NCBI RefSeq assembly: GCF_022259695.1
Contig: NZ_CP092099.1
Location: 914,471 to 978,470, forward strand
Direction: 5' to 3'
Length of the DNA: 64,000 nucleotides
Source of the DNA: Flaviramulus sp. BrNp1-15
GTDB lineage: Bacteria > Bacteroidota > Bacteroidia > Flavobacteriales > Flavobacteriaceae
Shown here: in pieces, positions 7,999 to 17,437 of the stretch
Layout: the number at the start of each line of letters is the position of its first letter
Position numbering within the stretch: position 1 is the first letter of the stretch
The notes under the pieces: model-generated
Told to the model about the DNA's origin: nothing
What the model saw: only the letters and a program-made list of their open reading frames with translations
The model's database searches: none
Program-made: the position numbers and the translations under genes

Positions 7999-9491
7999 TA
8001 TTTCTTACCAAATTCTTTTTTTAAAACATCTATTAGGTTAATTATAATAGCATCGGTTTTATCATATTTACCATTCATATCATAAACTTCAATATCGTTC
8101 ATTACAAAATAATTATTATCTAACTCCAAAGAGTCTAATCGCTCTTTTAATATTTGATTGAACATTGGTTTAGGAACCCAAATCCTAGAAGAAGAAACTT
8201 GTGCAAATTCATCTGCATAAATTCGTTTGTAAAATTTAAACTCTTGAAGAAATTCTTCTTTTGGTTTAATGATGATAATCTTCTTTCTATTATCTAAAGG
8301 AATAGAATTAAATGTGTTTTTTATAGCATTATATTCTTTGTTTTGAATTTTTGAGATATAAATATTTTGATTTACTGAACTAATAATAATTGTCAAAAAT
8401 GCTAAGGTTAAAGCGGTTAGTTTGTAAGCGTTATTCTTTAAACATAATTCTCTAAAAAACATAAACTGATAAAATAGAAATATAATTGCAGCAGGAGCGA
8501 TGGTTCTACTACAAACATAACTTGTTGAAGATAATATATTAGGAGAATAACTTACAGGAAAAATTAAAATCAAAAATGATATTAATATAAATAACTCAGT
8601 TGTTTTTTTCTTTTTTTGATAAAGTGAATAGAAAAAACCTAAAAAGCTAAATGTTCCAACTACAAAAAATAATAATGGAAGTATTAAAATTCCATTACCA
8701 TAAAGGAGCATTCTAAATTCTTTTAAGTAAAACCGTATAACATTTAATGGAAGTTTTAGGATATCTATTTCAGCTCTTCTAGCTGGCTCCAAATTATACC
8801 AATTCAAAGAGAGTTTAAAAATTAGAAAGTATAAGATGAATGCAAAACTTAGAAAAAGTAGTAACGATATAAACTTTTTTAAAGAGAATGTTTTAGTAAT
8901 TACAATTAAAAAAGTGAATGGAATTAAAAAGGCTGTTGCGGCAGGTTGATAAATACATAAACTAACAACAACTAAAAAGAGTGCAGTTAAATAGTTTAAA
9001 ACAACTTTTTCTTTTTTTTCAATCACAATTAGTAGGCGCAAACCAGCAAAAAATGTAATATTTAATATGAAAGGAATTTCATGTGTTGCAGTCCAACCCA
9101 TATAAACAGTAAAGGATGGAATAGTTAAAACTAAAAATGAAAATAAAGCAGCTTCAAATATTTTTAGTTTTTGTTTGAGTAAAAAGCTGAAAATTTGTAC
9201 TGAAAAAAGAACTGAAGTTATCAATGAAAATAGTCTAACCCATTTTAAGTCTGAAGTGGTATCACTAAAATCACCATAAACAAACTTGCAAATAATACCT
9301 AATAGGAATCGCCCGCCTTGTACAAATTCATTAATAAAAAAAGGACTATTGTTTGCAGTCCAAATATATTCATAAGCATCTCTAAAAGCATAGTCTCTAA
9401 AAATCCCTAGGTTTAATAAAATACAAGCAATCAATGCAGTAATACTATAAACTAAAATAGGGTATTTATTAATGACTTTGGAGTTTATCAA
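7998..9491 (-). CDS. Polytopic membrane protein, GT-C/GtrII-like glycosyltransferase candidate
   Basis: 497 residues with roughly 10-11 predicted membrane spans and a soluble C-terminal tail of about 110 residues. The first extracytoplasmic loop carries acidic and aromatic residues (FRDAYEYIWTANNS), and GRFLLG follows, a layout like GtrII glucosyltransferases and other GT-C lipid-linked sugar transferases. This is a topology argument only. The start codon is TTG; no ATG is suitably placed. The gene stands alone on the minus strand between the HAD gene and the SprT gene. It may modify surface polysaccharide or O-antigen. Confidence 0.6.
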   Translation of the reverse strand: MINSKVINKYPILVYSITALIACILLNLGIFRDYAFRDAYEYIWTANNSPFFINEFVQGGRFLLGIICKFVYGDFSDTTSDLKWVRLFSLITSVLFSVQIFSFLLKQKLKIFEAALFSFLVLTIPSFTVYMGWTATHEIPFILNITFFAGLRLLIVIEKKEKVVLNYLTALFLVVVSLCIYQPAATAFLIPFTFLIVITKTFSLKKFISLLLFLSFAFILYFLIFKLSLNWYNLEPARRAEIDILKLPLNVIRFYLKEFRMLLYGNGILILPLLFFVVGTFSFLGFFYSLYQKKKKTTELFILISFLILIFPVSYSPNILSSTSYVCSRTIAPAAIIFLFYQFMFFRELCLKNNAYKLTALTLAFLTIIISSVNQNIYISKIQNKEYNAIKNTFNSIPLDNRKKIIIIKPKEEFLQEFKFYKRIYADEFAQVSSSRIWVPKPMFNQILKERLDSLELDNNYFVMNDIEVYDMNGKYDKTDAIIINLIDVLKKEFGKK

Positions 9492-9612
9492 ATCTACTTT
9501 GCTTTTTATACTTAATTCAAGTTTTTACTGAAGTATAATTTAAAAACGAATTTATTATTTTTTTAATAAAGCCAATTGTTTTTCTTTTAAGAATTAGATT
9601 ATTTTAGCAAAT

Positions 9613-10221
9613 ATGCAAAATCAACTTGTAAGTTACTTACCAGAAAAAACATTACCTCAAGTTCTAAAATTATTAGAGCACGATAATTTATTAGTTAAAA
9701 TTAAAAACGAACGTAAAACACGTCATGGAGATTATATGCGATTGCCAAATGGAAAGCATCAAATAACTATAAATTCTAACTTAAATAAGTATCGATTTTT
9801 GATTACACTTATTCATGAGATTGCGCATTTTGAAGCCTATAAAAATTATGGACGTTTTATAAAACCACATGGAATTGAATGGAAACGTACGTTTCAGCAT
9901 TTAATGTTACCATTTATAAATCCTGAAACTTTCCCAAATCAATTGCTTCCGCTTTTAGCAAAACATTTTAAAAATCCAAAGGCTTCTAGCGACACAGATG
10001 TGCAATTAGCCTACGCTTTAAAGCAATTCGACGAACCAAACAATAAAACTTATATATTTGAAATACCTTTGGGAAGCGCTTTTAAATTATATAATGGAAA
10101 AGTTTTCAAAAAAGGAAATCAAAGAGTAAAGCGTTATGAGTGTGTTGAGGTTAAAACAGGAAAATTATACCTTTTTAACCCTAATGCAGAAGTAGAATTA
10201 CTAAAAGAAAATTATGAATAA
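9613..10221 (+). CDS. SprT-like zinc metalloprotease-domain protein
   Basis: 202 residues with a SprT-like domain. The zinc-binding HEIAH (H68, E69, H72) lies in LITLIHEIAHFEAYKNYG, and a third candidate ligand, H86, is in KPHGIEW. The C-terminal 60 residues form a small beta-rich region (VFKKGNQRVKRYECVEVKTGKLYLF), where SprT proteins often keep a zinc ribbon, but no cysteine pairs remain. The biochemical role is not established; eukaryotic relatives (Spartan) cleave DNA-protein crosslinks. The gene overlaps the mannose-1-phosphate guanylyltransferase gene by 8 nt. A TATTTTAG box ends 5 nt before the ATG. Confidence 0.85.
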   Translation: MQNQLVSYLPEKTLPQVLKLLEHDNLLVKIKNERKTRHGDYMRLPNGKHQITINSNLNKYRFLITLIHEIAHFEAYKNYGRFIKPHGIEWKRTFQHLMLPFINPETFPNQLLPLLAKHFKNPKASSDTDVQLAYALKQFDEPNNKTYIFEIPLGSAFKLYNGKVFKKGNQRVKRYECVEVKTGKLYLFNPNAEVELLKENYE

Positions 10222-11293
10222 AAATTATTATGCCATATTAATGGCCGGAGGAGTAGGATCAAGGTTTTGGCCTGTTAGTACACAAGATTTTCCAAAACAG
10301 TTTCACGATATGTTAGGAACTGGAGATACGTTAATTCAAAAAACGTTTCATAGGCTTGCAAAATTAATTCCGAAAGAAAATATTTTTATTTTAACTAATG
10401 AGCGTTATAATGATTTGGTTTTAGAGCAATTACCAGAAGTTACTCAAAGGCAAGTAGTTTTAGAGCCTGCTATGAGAAATACAGCACCTTGTATTTTATA
10501 TGCATCTTTAAAAATTCAAAAACAAAATCCAGATGCGGTAATGATTGTCGCACCAAGTGATCACTGGATTGAAGATGAAACAACGTTTTCTAAAAACGTG
10601 CAACAAGCTTTCGATTTTTGTTCAAACAATAATGCTTTAATGACATTAGGTATTCAACCAACATTTCCAAACACAGGTTATGGTTATATTGAGTTTGAAA
10701 AAACTTCAACAGAAATAGTTAAACTGGTTAACCAATTTAGAGAAAAACCCGATTACGAAACTGCAAAAGAATTTATAGCTCAAGGTAATTTTTTATGGAA
10801 TGCGGGTATTTTCATGTGGAGTGCAAAAAGTGTGGTTGAGGCATTTCAAAATAATCAACCAGATTTATATAAGCATTTTGAGAAAGGAATTTCTGTTTAT
10901 AATACTAACTTTGAAGACGATTTTATAAAAGAAAATTATCCTTTAGCAGAAAATATTTCGGTAGATTATGCTATTATGGAAAAGTCTGATAATGTTTTTG
11001 TTATAGCAGCAGAATTTGATTGGAACGATTTAGGAACTTGGGGTAGCTTATATGATAAATTAGATAAAGATGACGATGGTAACGCAGTTGTAAATGCCAG
11101 AACATTAACCGATGAGGCTTCAGGAAATATGATACGTACAAAAAACGATAAAATTGTAGTTGTTGATGGTTTAAAAGATTATATAATTGTTGATAAAGAC
11201 GAAGTTTTGCTTATCTTTCCTAAGGAAAAAGAACAAGATATTAAAAAAGTACTCCAAAAAGTTAAAGATAAATATGGAGAGCAATATGGTTAA
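10214..11293 (+). CDS. manC: Mannose-1-phosphate guanylyltransferase
   Basis: 359-residue nucleotidyltransferase making GDP-mannose from mannose 1-phosphate and GTP in the cytoplasm, for polysaccharide and glycoprotein synthesis. The N-terminus has the pyrophosphorylase signature LMAGGVGSRFWPVSTQDFPKQF. Further motifs are VAPSDHWI, NTGYGYIEF, FREKPD, FLWNAGIFMW and the C-terminal EFDWNDLGTWGSL. Its length matches the single-domain form, without the phosphomannose isomerase domain of bifunctional ManC/AlgA. It overlaps the SprT gene by 8 nt and is followed after 5 nt by the DUF389 gene. Confidence 0.94.
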   Translation: MNKNYYAILMAGGVGSRFWPVSTQDFPKQFHDMLGTGDTLIQKTFHRLAKLIPKENIFILTNERYNDLVLEQLPEVTQRQVVLEPAMRNTAPCILYASLKIQKQNPDAVMIVAPSDHWIEDETTFSKNVQQAFDFCSNNNALMTLGIQPTFPNTGYGYIEFEKTSTEIVKLVNQFREKPDYETAKEFIAQGNFLWNAGIFMWSAKSVVEAFQNNQPDLYKHFEKGISVYNTNFEDDFIKENYPLAENISVDYAIMEKSDNVFVIAAEFDWNDLGTWGSLYDKLDKDDDGNAVVNARTLTDEASGNMIRTKNDKIVVVDGLKDYIIVDKDEVLLIFPKEKEQDIKKVLQKVKDKYGEQYG

Positions 11294-11298
11294 TCATT

Positions 11299-12765
11299 AT
11301 GAGTGAAGAAAGTAAATTCAATTTCTCTGAGGAGGAATTAAAAAATGAACAAGCTGTAGAGCAGTCTAAAGAAGCTATAAAAAAAGATGCTCAAGGATTG
11401 TTTAAAAACATAAAAACTTTTTTTAGTGAGTTATTAGATTTTAGAGAGGACACAGATAGAGACGCAACTATTGATGCTATAAAAGGGGATATTCCCTTTA
11501 AAGGTGCCACGGCTTGGATTTTAGTTTGTTCTATTTTTGTAGCATCAATTGGCTTAAATGCTAATTCTACTGCTGTTGTAATTGGAGCCATGTTAATTTC
11601 TCCACTTATGGGGCCTATTTTAGGTGTTGGTCTTTCTATTGCTATTAATGATATAGATACTTTAAAACGCTCCTTAATAAACTTAGCAACTATGATTGTA
11701 TTAAGTTTATTAACCGCTTTTTTATTCTTTTGGTTATTTCCGTTAAGCGAAGATACATCAGAACTTTTGGGTAGAGTACAACCTGATATTAGAGATGTTT
11801 TAATTGCCTTTTTTGGTGGTTTAGCATTAATTATCGCTCGAACAAAACGAGGCACTATAGCATCAGTAATTTTTGGTGTAGCAATTGCCACAGCATTAAT
11901 GCCGCCATTATGTACTGCTGGTTACGGTTTAGCAAAAGGTAAATGGGATTACTTTTTAGGGGCGATGTACCTGTTTACAATAAATACCATTTTTATTGCA
12001 TTGGCAACATTTTTAGTGCTTAAAGTGTTACGTTTTCCAATGCTTAAATACGCTAATTCAGCTAAAAGAAAACGTGTGGCAAGACTTGCATCATTATTAG
12101 CTGTTGTAGTTATGATTCCAGCTATTTGGACATTTATTAGTGTTTTAAAACAAAGTAGGTTCGAAATTGATGCTAAACAATTTATTAATTCAGAATTAGA
12201 AACATTACCTAATGCTAATTACATTAAAAAATATGCAACGTATTCGTATGACCCAGAAGGAGAGTCTATAATCGAGTTAATTCCTTTTGGTACAGATGAA
12301 ATTCCACAAAGTACACAAGATTTATTACAGCAACGTTTTTCTAACTATAATGCTTTAAGTAGTACAAAGCTATATATAAACCAGGTTAAAAATAGAACGA
12401 TTAATAATTTAGAGTATATGGAAGAGCTTCGAACCAGAGACTCTTTAGATTTACTGTCACAAACTCAAAAAATAGCTTTTTTAGAAAATAAAGTTAAAGA
12501 GCTTTCAAAGCTTGAAAAAAATTACATCCCTTTTGATGAATTAACCAAAGAGGTTAAAATTAATTATGAAACTATTGAGCAATTTTCGTATGCTAATGTA
12601 ATTCATTCTAATTTCTCTAAAATGGATACTTTATCTGTTTTTTCAGTAAAATGGGTAGATTCTTTAGCTAAAGAAGATGTTAGAAAAAAGGATAAAGAAA
12701 AGCTTGAAAAGTGGTTAAAACTGAAGCTTAATTTGGATACTTTGGTTGTGAAGCGAGTTAATTAA
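11299..12765 (+). CDS. DUF389 family membrane protein
   Basis: 488 residues. An acidic, Lys/Glu-rich cytoplasmic N-terminus (about 1-60) is followed by about six hydrophobic spans (65-285) with the DUF389 signature (NSTAVVIGAMLISPLMGPILGVGL, written here in part: VIGAMLISPLMGPILG). A long soluble C-terminal region (about 290-488) carries helical, charged stretches likely to form coiled coil. DUF389 proteins are widespread; no transport or signalling activity is securely established for this branch. It is the last gene of the SprT-manC-DUF389 operon. The only terminator candidate is a weak AT-rich stem at 12793-12818. Confidence 0.88.
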   Translation: MSEESKFNFSEEELKNEQAVEQSKEAIKKDAQGLFKNIKTFFSELLDFREDTDRDATIDAIKGDIPFKGATAWILVCSIFVASIGLNANSTAVVIGAMLISPLMGPILGVGLSIAINDIDTLKRSLINLATMIVLSLLTAFLFFWLFPLSEDTSELLGRVQPDIRDVLIAFFGGLALIIARTKRGTIASVIFGVAIATALMPPLCTAGYGLAKGKWDYFLGAMYLFTINTIFIALATFLVLKVLRFPMLKYANSAKRKRVARLASLLAVVVMIPAIWTFISVLKQSRFEIDAKQFINSELETLPNANYIKKYATYSYDPEGESIIELIPFGTDEIPQSTQDLLQQRFSNYNALSSTKLYINQVKNRTINNLEYMEELRTRDSLDLLSQTQKIAFLENKVKELSKLEKNYIPFDELTKEVKINYETIEQFSYANVIHSNFSKMDTLSVFSVKWVDSLAKEDVRKKDKEKLEKWLKLKLNLDTLVVKRVN

Positions 12766-12865
12766 GATTTAACTTATAAAAATGTCTAGTAAATTCTTTT
12801 AATCTTTAATAAAAGAATATTAAAAACAATTCTTTGTCATTTTATATAAGCTGAAAAACCATATT

Positions 12866-13249
12866 ATGAAAAAAATAATAATCTTACTGCTTATTGTTTC
12901 TTCAATTTCTTTTCTGTCTTTCAATACTACTGAAGATTGCAAAAAATACTTCAATGGTAAGTGGAAGTATGAACGTTATGATGTTGAATATATTTATGTA
13001 GAAAGAAATGATAAAAAACAGTTCGAATACATGGGAAACGGAAAATATTATTATGAATTTGATATTGAATGGAAAACGGATTGCAAATATGAATTAACTT
13101 ATATAGGTACTACTAGTCCCAACCCAGCTGCAGCAGAAGTTGGAGAAAAATTCACAATTGAAATAATAAAGATAAATGACTCTGTAACGGAATATAAAAC
13201 TGTTTTTAGGAATTTAGAAGATGTTGGAAAAATGATTAGGATTAAGTAA
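12866..13249 (+). CDS. Small exported protein of unknown function, lipocalin-like length
   Basis: 127 residues with a clear signal sequence (MKKIIILLLIVSSISFLSF). The mature part starts near TEDCKKYFNGKWKYE and contains two cysteines (about 25 and 69), which could form a disulfide. The alternating aromatic and charged beta-strand pattern, with the GKWKYE entry motif, resembles small lipocalin-like or META-type beta barrels, but no family is recognised with confidence. It is 100 nt after the DUF389 gene and convergent with the ABC ATPase gene. Probably periplasmic. Confidence 0.6.
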   Translation: MKKIIILLLIVSSISFLSFNTTEDCKKYFNGKWKYERYDVEYIYVERNDKKQFEYMGNGKYYYEFDIEWKTDCKYELTYIGTTSPNPAAAEVGEKFTIEIIKINDSVTEYKTVFRNLEDVGKMIRIK

Positions 13250-13318
13250 TAGTCTTTCTAAATTAAGAGTAATTAGATAAATTATATATAGATTTTAAAA
13301 GAGTTTTTATAGAATCAT

Positions 13319-14086
13319 TTATTGATTCTCCTCCAAGTACATTTTACGTACTTTTTTAAATAAGTTAGATGAATACACAAAATCTGTAACCACTTCATTG
13401 TCGGTTTTAAAAATAGTTTTATTAGAGCCTTCCCAAGCTTTTAAACCATCTTTTAGAAACACAATTTTTTCACCAATTTCCATAACCGAATTCATATCGT
13501 GAGAGTTAATAACAGTTGTTATTTGGTACTCATCTGTAATTTCCTGTATTAAGTTATCTATTACAATAGCTGTTTTTGGGTCTAATCCAGAATTAGGCTC
13601 ATCACAAAACAAATATTTAGGATTATTTACAATAGCACGCGCAATAGCAACACGTTTTTGCATACCTCCAGAAGCTTCACTTGGCATTTTATTATGTGCG
13701 CCTTCAAGGTTTACCCGTTTTAAAACAAAGTCTACACGGTCTTGCATTTCACTTTTACTTTGTTTGGTAAACATTTGCAACGGAAACATCACATTTTGTG
13801 CAATAGTCATAGAATCAAATAATGCACTACCTTGAAAAACCATACCAATTTTGGCACGTAAATTTCTTTTTTCATCTTCGGTTAATTGCGAAAATATTTT
13901 TCCATCATATGAAATAGTACCTTCCTCATAATCAAATAAACCAAGTAAGCATTTTAAAAATACGGTTTTACCAGAGCCACTTTGTCCAATTATAAGATTG
14001 GTTTTTCCTTTATCAAAAGTGGTAGTAATGCCTTTTAAAATATGAGCATCTCCAAACGATTTATGTAAATTTTTAACCTCAATCAT
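13319..14086 (-). CDS. ABC transporter ATP-binding protein, MlaF-type
   Basis: 255-residue ATPase of the Mla/MCE lipid-transport class. It has Walker A GQSGSGKT (34-41), signature SGGMQKRVAIARA, Walker B YLFCDEPNSGLDP and the H-loop in NSHDMNSV. The open frame extends upstream to 14146, but the start at 14086 is chosen because its ATG shares a base with the permease stop (TAATG) and gives the standard N-terminus MIEVKNLHKSFG. It energises the adjacent MlaE-like permease, moving phospholipid or another lipid between inner and outer membranes. No MCE (MlaD) substrate-binding gene lies in this window. Confidence 0.92.
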   Translation of the reverse strand: MIEVKNLHKSFGDAHILKGITTTFDKGKTNLIIGQSGSGKTVFLKCLLGLFDYEEGTISYDGKIFSQLTEDEKRNLRAKIGMVFQGSALFDSMTIAQNVMFPLQMFTKQSKSEMQDRVDFVLKRVNLEGAHNKMPSEASGGMQKRVAIARAIVNNPKYLFCDEPNSGLDPKTAIVIDNLIQEITDEYQITTVINSHDMNSVMEIGEKIVFLKDGLKAWEGSNKTIFKTDNEVVTDFVYSSNLFKKVRKMYLEENQ

Positions 14087-14823
14087 TAACTTAACAGCAT
14101 TTGGGTTAGTAAATAGTTTAAAAGGATAATCACCACACTGGTCCAAACAAAAGATGTTGTGCTGGCCTTACCAACCTCTAATGCTCCACCTTTCATAAAA
14201 TATCCATGAAAGGATGGAATAGTTGCTAAAACAAAAGCAAAAACAAAGGTTTTTATAAATGCATACGTAATATGAAATGGTATAAAATCGGTTTGAACAC
14301 CAATTACATAATCTTCATATGAGCTAAATCCACCATAAACACAAGCAGCCATTCCTCCAAGAATTCCTAAAAACATAGCTATAGAAATTACAAAAGGGTA
14401 GAGCATAAGTGCAATAAACTTAGGAAACACTAAGTAGTTTAATGAGTTAATTCCCATAACTTCTAAGGCGTCTATTTGCTCTGTAACTCGCATGGTGCCT
14501 ATACTAGACGTGATAAAAGACCCTACTTTACCCGCCATAATAATAGATATAAATGTAGGTGCAAATTCTAAAACAATTGATTGTCTGGTAGCAAAACCAA
14601 CTAAGTATTTTGGAATTAAAGGGTTACTAATATTTAAAGCGGTTTGAATAGTAACAACACCTCCAACAAAAAACGCTATAAAAGCTACAATGCCTAAAGA
14701 GCCTATTATCAAGTCTTCAATATCTTTAAAAATGAGTTGCTTCATAACGCTCCATTTAGTAGGCTTGCGAAACATTTCGGCAATCATCATAAAATAAGTT
14801 CCAATATTGTGAAGGTATGTCAT
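14086..14823 (-). CDS. ABC transporter permease, MlaE family
   Basis: 245-residue MlaE/YrbE permease with about five membrane spans. Family hallmarks are visible: FIAFFVGGVVTIQTALN, the central GxxxG-rich FISIIMAGKVGSFITSSIGTMRVTEQIDALEVMG segment (given here by its core MRVTEQIDALEVMG), and YPFVISIAMFLGILGG. A TTG two codons upstream (14829) keeps the frame open, but the ATG at 14823 is the likelier start. Its stop overlaps the ATPase start by one base, indicating coupling. It probably forms the inner-membrane part of a phospholipid transport system with the ATPase. Confidence 0.92.
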   Translation of the reverse strand: MTYLHNIGTYFMMIAEMFRKPTKWSVMKQLIFKDIEDLIIGSLGIVAFIAFFVGGVVTIQTALNISNPLIPKYLVGFATRQSIVLEFAPTFISIIMAGKVGSFITSSIGTMRVTEQIDALEVMGINSLNYLVFPKFIALMLYPFVISIAMFLGILGGMAACVYGGFSSYEDYVIGVQTDFIPFHITYAFIKTFVFAFVLATIPSFHGYFMKGGALEVGKASTTSFVWTSVVIILLNYLLTQMLLS

Positions 14824-14903
14824 ATTCAAATTTGTAATTGCTAAAGTAAAAAAAAGTTATAGGTATTTAACCTTAATTTTAAATAATGATGTATTAAAAT
14901 CAG

Positions 14904-14911
14904 TAATTTTG
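14904..14911 (+). promoter_or_regulatory. Putative -7 box TAATTTTG upstream of pafA
   Basis: An exact match to the Bacteroidota -7 consensus TAnnTTTG, 20 nt before the ATG, predicting a start site near 14917. No TTG is seen at the -33 position. Confidence 0.5.
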
Positions 14912-14931
14912 TAACATATATTTATACTATA

Positions 14932-16587
14932 ATGAACAAAATATTTTTTACTTTATTAATAGTGATGCTTTGCTTTTCATGTAAAGCACAAAATCAGGTT
15001 TCTTTAAATACCAATCAAAGTGATGATGCAAAACCAAAATTAGTAGTTGGTATTGTGGTAGACCAAATGAGATATGATTATTTAACACGATTTTCAAATA
15101 AATTTGGAGAAGGCGGTTTTAAACGCTTGATGAATGAAGGGTTTAATTGTAAAAATAATCATTTTAGCTATGTGCCAACCTACACAGGACCAGGACATGC
15201 ATCTATTTATACAGGAACCACACCAAAATATCATGGAATTATAGCTAATAATTGGTATGATAAAGAGATAAAAGAAACGGTGTATTGCGCTGGTGATGAT
15301 TCAGTTTTAGCAGTTGGAAGTGAATCTGAAGCAGAACGTATGTCGCCTCATAGAATGAAAACAACAACTTTTGCAGACGAAAATAGGCTCTTTACTCAAA
15401 TGAGAGGCAAAAGTATTGGAATTTCAATAAAAGATAGAGGCGCTATTTTACCTGCTGGTCATTCGGCTAATGCAGCATATTGGTTTAGGGGAAAAGAGGA
15501 AGGTAATTTTATTTCAAGTACGTATTACATGAAAAACTTACCAAAATGGGTAAAAGATTTTAATAACTCTGAAGCTGTTGAATCTTATTTGAAAGTATGG
15601 AATACATTATATAATATTTCAACTTACACGGAAAGTGGCGACGATTTAAACGATTTTGAAGAAGGTTTTAAAGGAAAAGAAACGGCAACTTTTCCATATG
15701 ATTTAAAAAAGTTATATGATAAAAATGCAGGCTTCGATATTTTAAAAAACACACCTTATGGAAATAGTATAGTTGCAGATTTTGCTATTGCAGCTCTAAC
15801 AGGCGAACAATTAGGAAAGGATAACATAACCGATGTTTTAACAGTAAGTTTTTCTAGTACCGATTACATAGGACATAATTTTGGTGTAAATTCTAAAGAA
15901 GTTCAAGATGCTTATGTGAGGTTAGACAAGGATTTAGAACGTTTTTTAAACACCTTAGACACTCAGGTAGGACGTGGCGAATACACGGTTTTTTTAACTG
16001 CAGATCACGGAGCAATAGATGTGCCAACGTATTTACAATCGGTAAAAATTCCAGCAGGATATATAAACAATAAAGAGGTAAGAACTAAATTGACTAATTT
16101 TTTATCAAAGACATACGGAGCGACAGGTCTAATAGAAAACCTAAGCAACAACCAAATATTCTTAGATAGAGATAAAATAAAAATGTTGAATTTAAATTTA
16201 GAAGATGTTCAGGAAACAATAGTAAATGAAGTCATTACGTATAAGCATGTTGATAAAGTTTATTCGGCATCAACAATGAATAAAACATCATTCACAACAG
16301 GTATTGAATCTCTATTGCAAAACGGATACAACCAAAAACGATCTGGAGATGTTATACTAGTTCCAGATACAGGTTTTATTTCTTACGGAAGAACAGGATC
16401 TACACATGGTAGCGGTTTAAATTATGATACACATGTACCTTTGTTATTTTTCGGAAAAGGGATATCGCATGGAGAAACTGTTCAAAAAACAGAAATTACA
16501 GATATTGCGCCCACTATATCTGCCCTTTTAGGTATTAGTTTTCCAAATGCAGCTATTGGCCAACCTCTAGAATTTGTTTTAGATTAA
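14932..16587 (+). CDS. pafA: Alkaline phosphatase PafA, lipoprotein
   Basis: 551-residue phosphate-insensitive alkaline phosphatase of the Bacteroidota PafA type, releasing phosphate from organic monoesters at the cell envelope. The signal ends CFSC, with C17 the lipid anchor. Metal-binding D44 (VVDQMRYDY), nucleophile T85 in PTYTGPGHAS, N106 in ANNWYD, and the K167/R169 pair in SIKDRG match the known PafA active-site layout. TADHG, GSTHGSG and the C-terminal IAPTISALLGI complete the alkaline phosphatase fold. A consensus -7 box lies upstream, and the stop overlaps the next start by one base. Confidence 0.94.
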   Translation: MNKIFFTLLIVMLCFSCKAQNQVSLNTNQSDDAKPKLVVGIVVDQMRYDYLTRFSNKFGEGGFKRLMNEGFNCKNNHFSYVPTYTGPGHASIYTGTTPKYHGIIANNWYDKEIKETVYCAGDDSVLAVGSESEAERMSPHRMKTTTFADENRLFTQMRGKSIGISIKDRGAILPAGHSANAAYWFRGKEEGNFISSTYYMKNLPKWVKDFNNSEAVESYLKVWNTLYNISTYTESGDDLNDFEEGFKGKETATFPYDLKKLYDKNAGFDILKNTPYGNSIVADFAIAALTGEQLGKDNITDVLTVSFSSTDYIGHNFGVNSKEVQDAYVRLDKDLERFLNTLDTQVGRGEYTVFLTADHGAIDVPTYLQSVKIPAGYINNKEVRTKLTNFLSKTYGATGLIENLSNNQIFLDRDKIKMLNLNLEDVQETIVNEVITYKHVDKVYSASTMNKTSFTTGIESLLQNGYNQKRSGDVILVPDTGFISYGRTGSTHGSGLNYDTHVPLLFFGKGISHGETVQKTEITDIAPTISALLGISFPNAAIGQPLEFVLD

Positions 16588-17393
16588 TGAACAAACGCGC
16601 TCTTTACTCTATCATTGCCATAATCGTTGTTTTATGCGTTTATGCTTATGAGCATTTTTTAGCTGAAGAAGAAAAAACAGAGGTAGTTACAGAAGGTAAG
16701 GTGGTAAAAAAAGATACCAATGAATATTTTTTACCAACAAGTACTACAGGTCAAATAATTCATCATCAAGGATATTCTTTATCATATAGTGAACCACATG
16801 AACAAGCCGAATGGGTGGCTTACGAATTAAAAAAATCACATCTTTCCAACACAAATCATAAACGCCCATATTTTGAAATAGATAAAGCCGTAAAAACTGG
16901 AGCCGCAAGTTGGCGTAATTATAAAAATTCGGGTTACGACCGTGGGCACTTATGTCCAGCAGGAGATAGACGTTACACAAAATTTGCACATGATGAAACG
17001 TTTTTAACTAGTAATATCAGTCCGCAAGAGCATCAATTCAATTCAGGAATTTGGAACACTTTAGAACAAAAAGTACGTTATTGGGCAAGTAAATACGATG
17101 GTGTTTTTGTAGTTACAGGTGGCGTTTTAAAAGGGAATATGAAAACGATTGGTAATGAAAAAGTATCTGTTCCAAACCAGTTTTACAAAGTTTTAATAGA
17201 TAATAATACCGGCAAAACAAAAATGATTGCGTTTTTAATGCCTCATAAAGATTCTAATAAACCACTTTACGAATTTGTAGTTTCTGTTGATGACATTGAG
17301 AAATTAACAGGAATTGATTTTTTTCCAGAATTAGAAGATAGTTTAGAAAATAAACTTGAAGCTTCTAGTAGTTATAAAAACTGGAGTTTCTAG
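16587..17393 (+). CDS. Membrane-anchored DNA/RNA non-specific endonuclease (NUC1/ββα-Me type)
   Basis: 268 residues. One N-terminal hydrophobic anchor (about 5-22) is followed by a linker and a non-specific nuclease domain with the catalytic motif DRGHLCPAGD (H121 general base) and the downstream N/E metal region (SNISPQEHQFNSGIW). The C-terminal part has the conserved FYKV and PN-type strands. The gene starts at TAATG with pafA. A surface nuclease next to an alkaline phosphatase fits extracellular DNA breakdown followed by phosphate release. No phosphate-starvation box was identified. Confidence 0.9.
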   Translation: MNKRALYSIIAIIVVLCVYAYEHFLAEEEKTEVVTEGKVVKKDTNEYFLPTSTTGQIIHHQGYSLSYSEPHEQAEWVAYELKKSHLSNTNHKRPYFEIDKAVKTGAASWRNYKNSGYDRGHLCPAGDRRYTKFAHDETFLTSNISPQEHQFNSGIWNTLEQKVRYWASKYDGVFVVTGGVLKGNMKTIGNEKVSVPNQFYKVLIDNNTGKTKMIAFLMPHKDSNKPLYEFVVSVDDIEKLTGIDFFPELEDSLENKLEASSSYKNWSF

Positions 17394-17437
17394 TGTTTTT
17401 AGTTTGTCTTGCTAAGTGCAGTCTGTATTATTTAGAG

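Noticed and set aside
11391-11891. 166-codon antisense frame inside the DUF389 gene
   Set aside because: It is a shadow of the well-supported membrane protein on the other strand; no start context or domain.
12793-12818. AT-rich hairpin after DUF389 as a terminator
   Set aside because: A 9-bp AT stem without a following T run is too weak to call.
14087-14146. Upstream extension of the MlaF-like ATPase
   Set aside because: It would overlap the permease end by about 60 nt, and MIEVKNLHKSFG at 14086 is the normal N-terminus with a TAATG junction.
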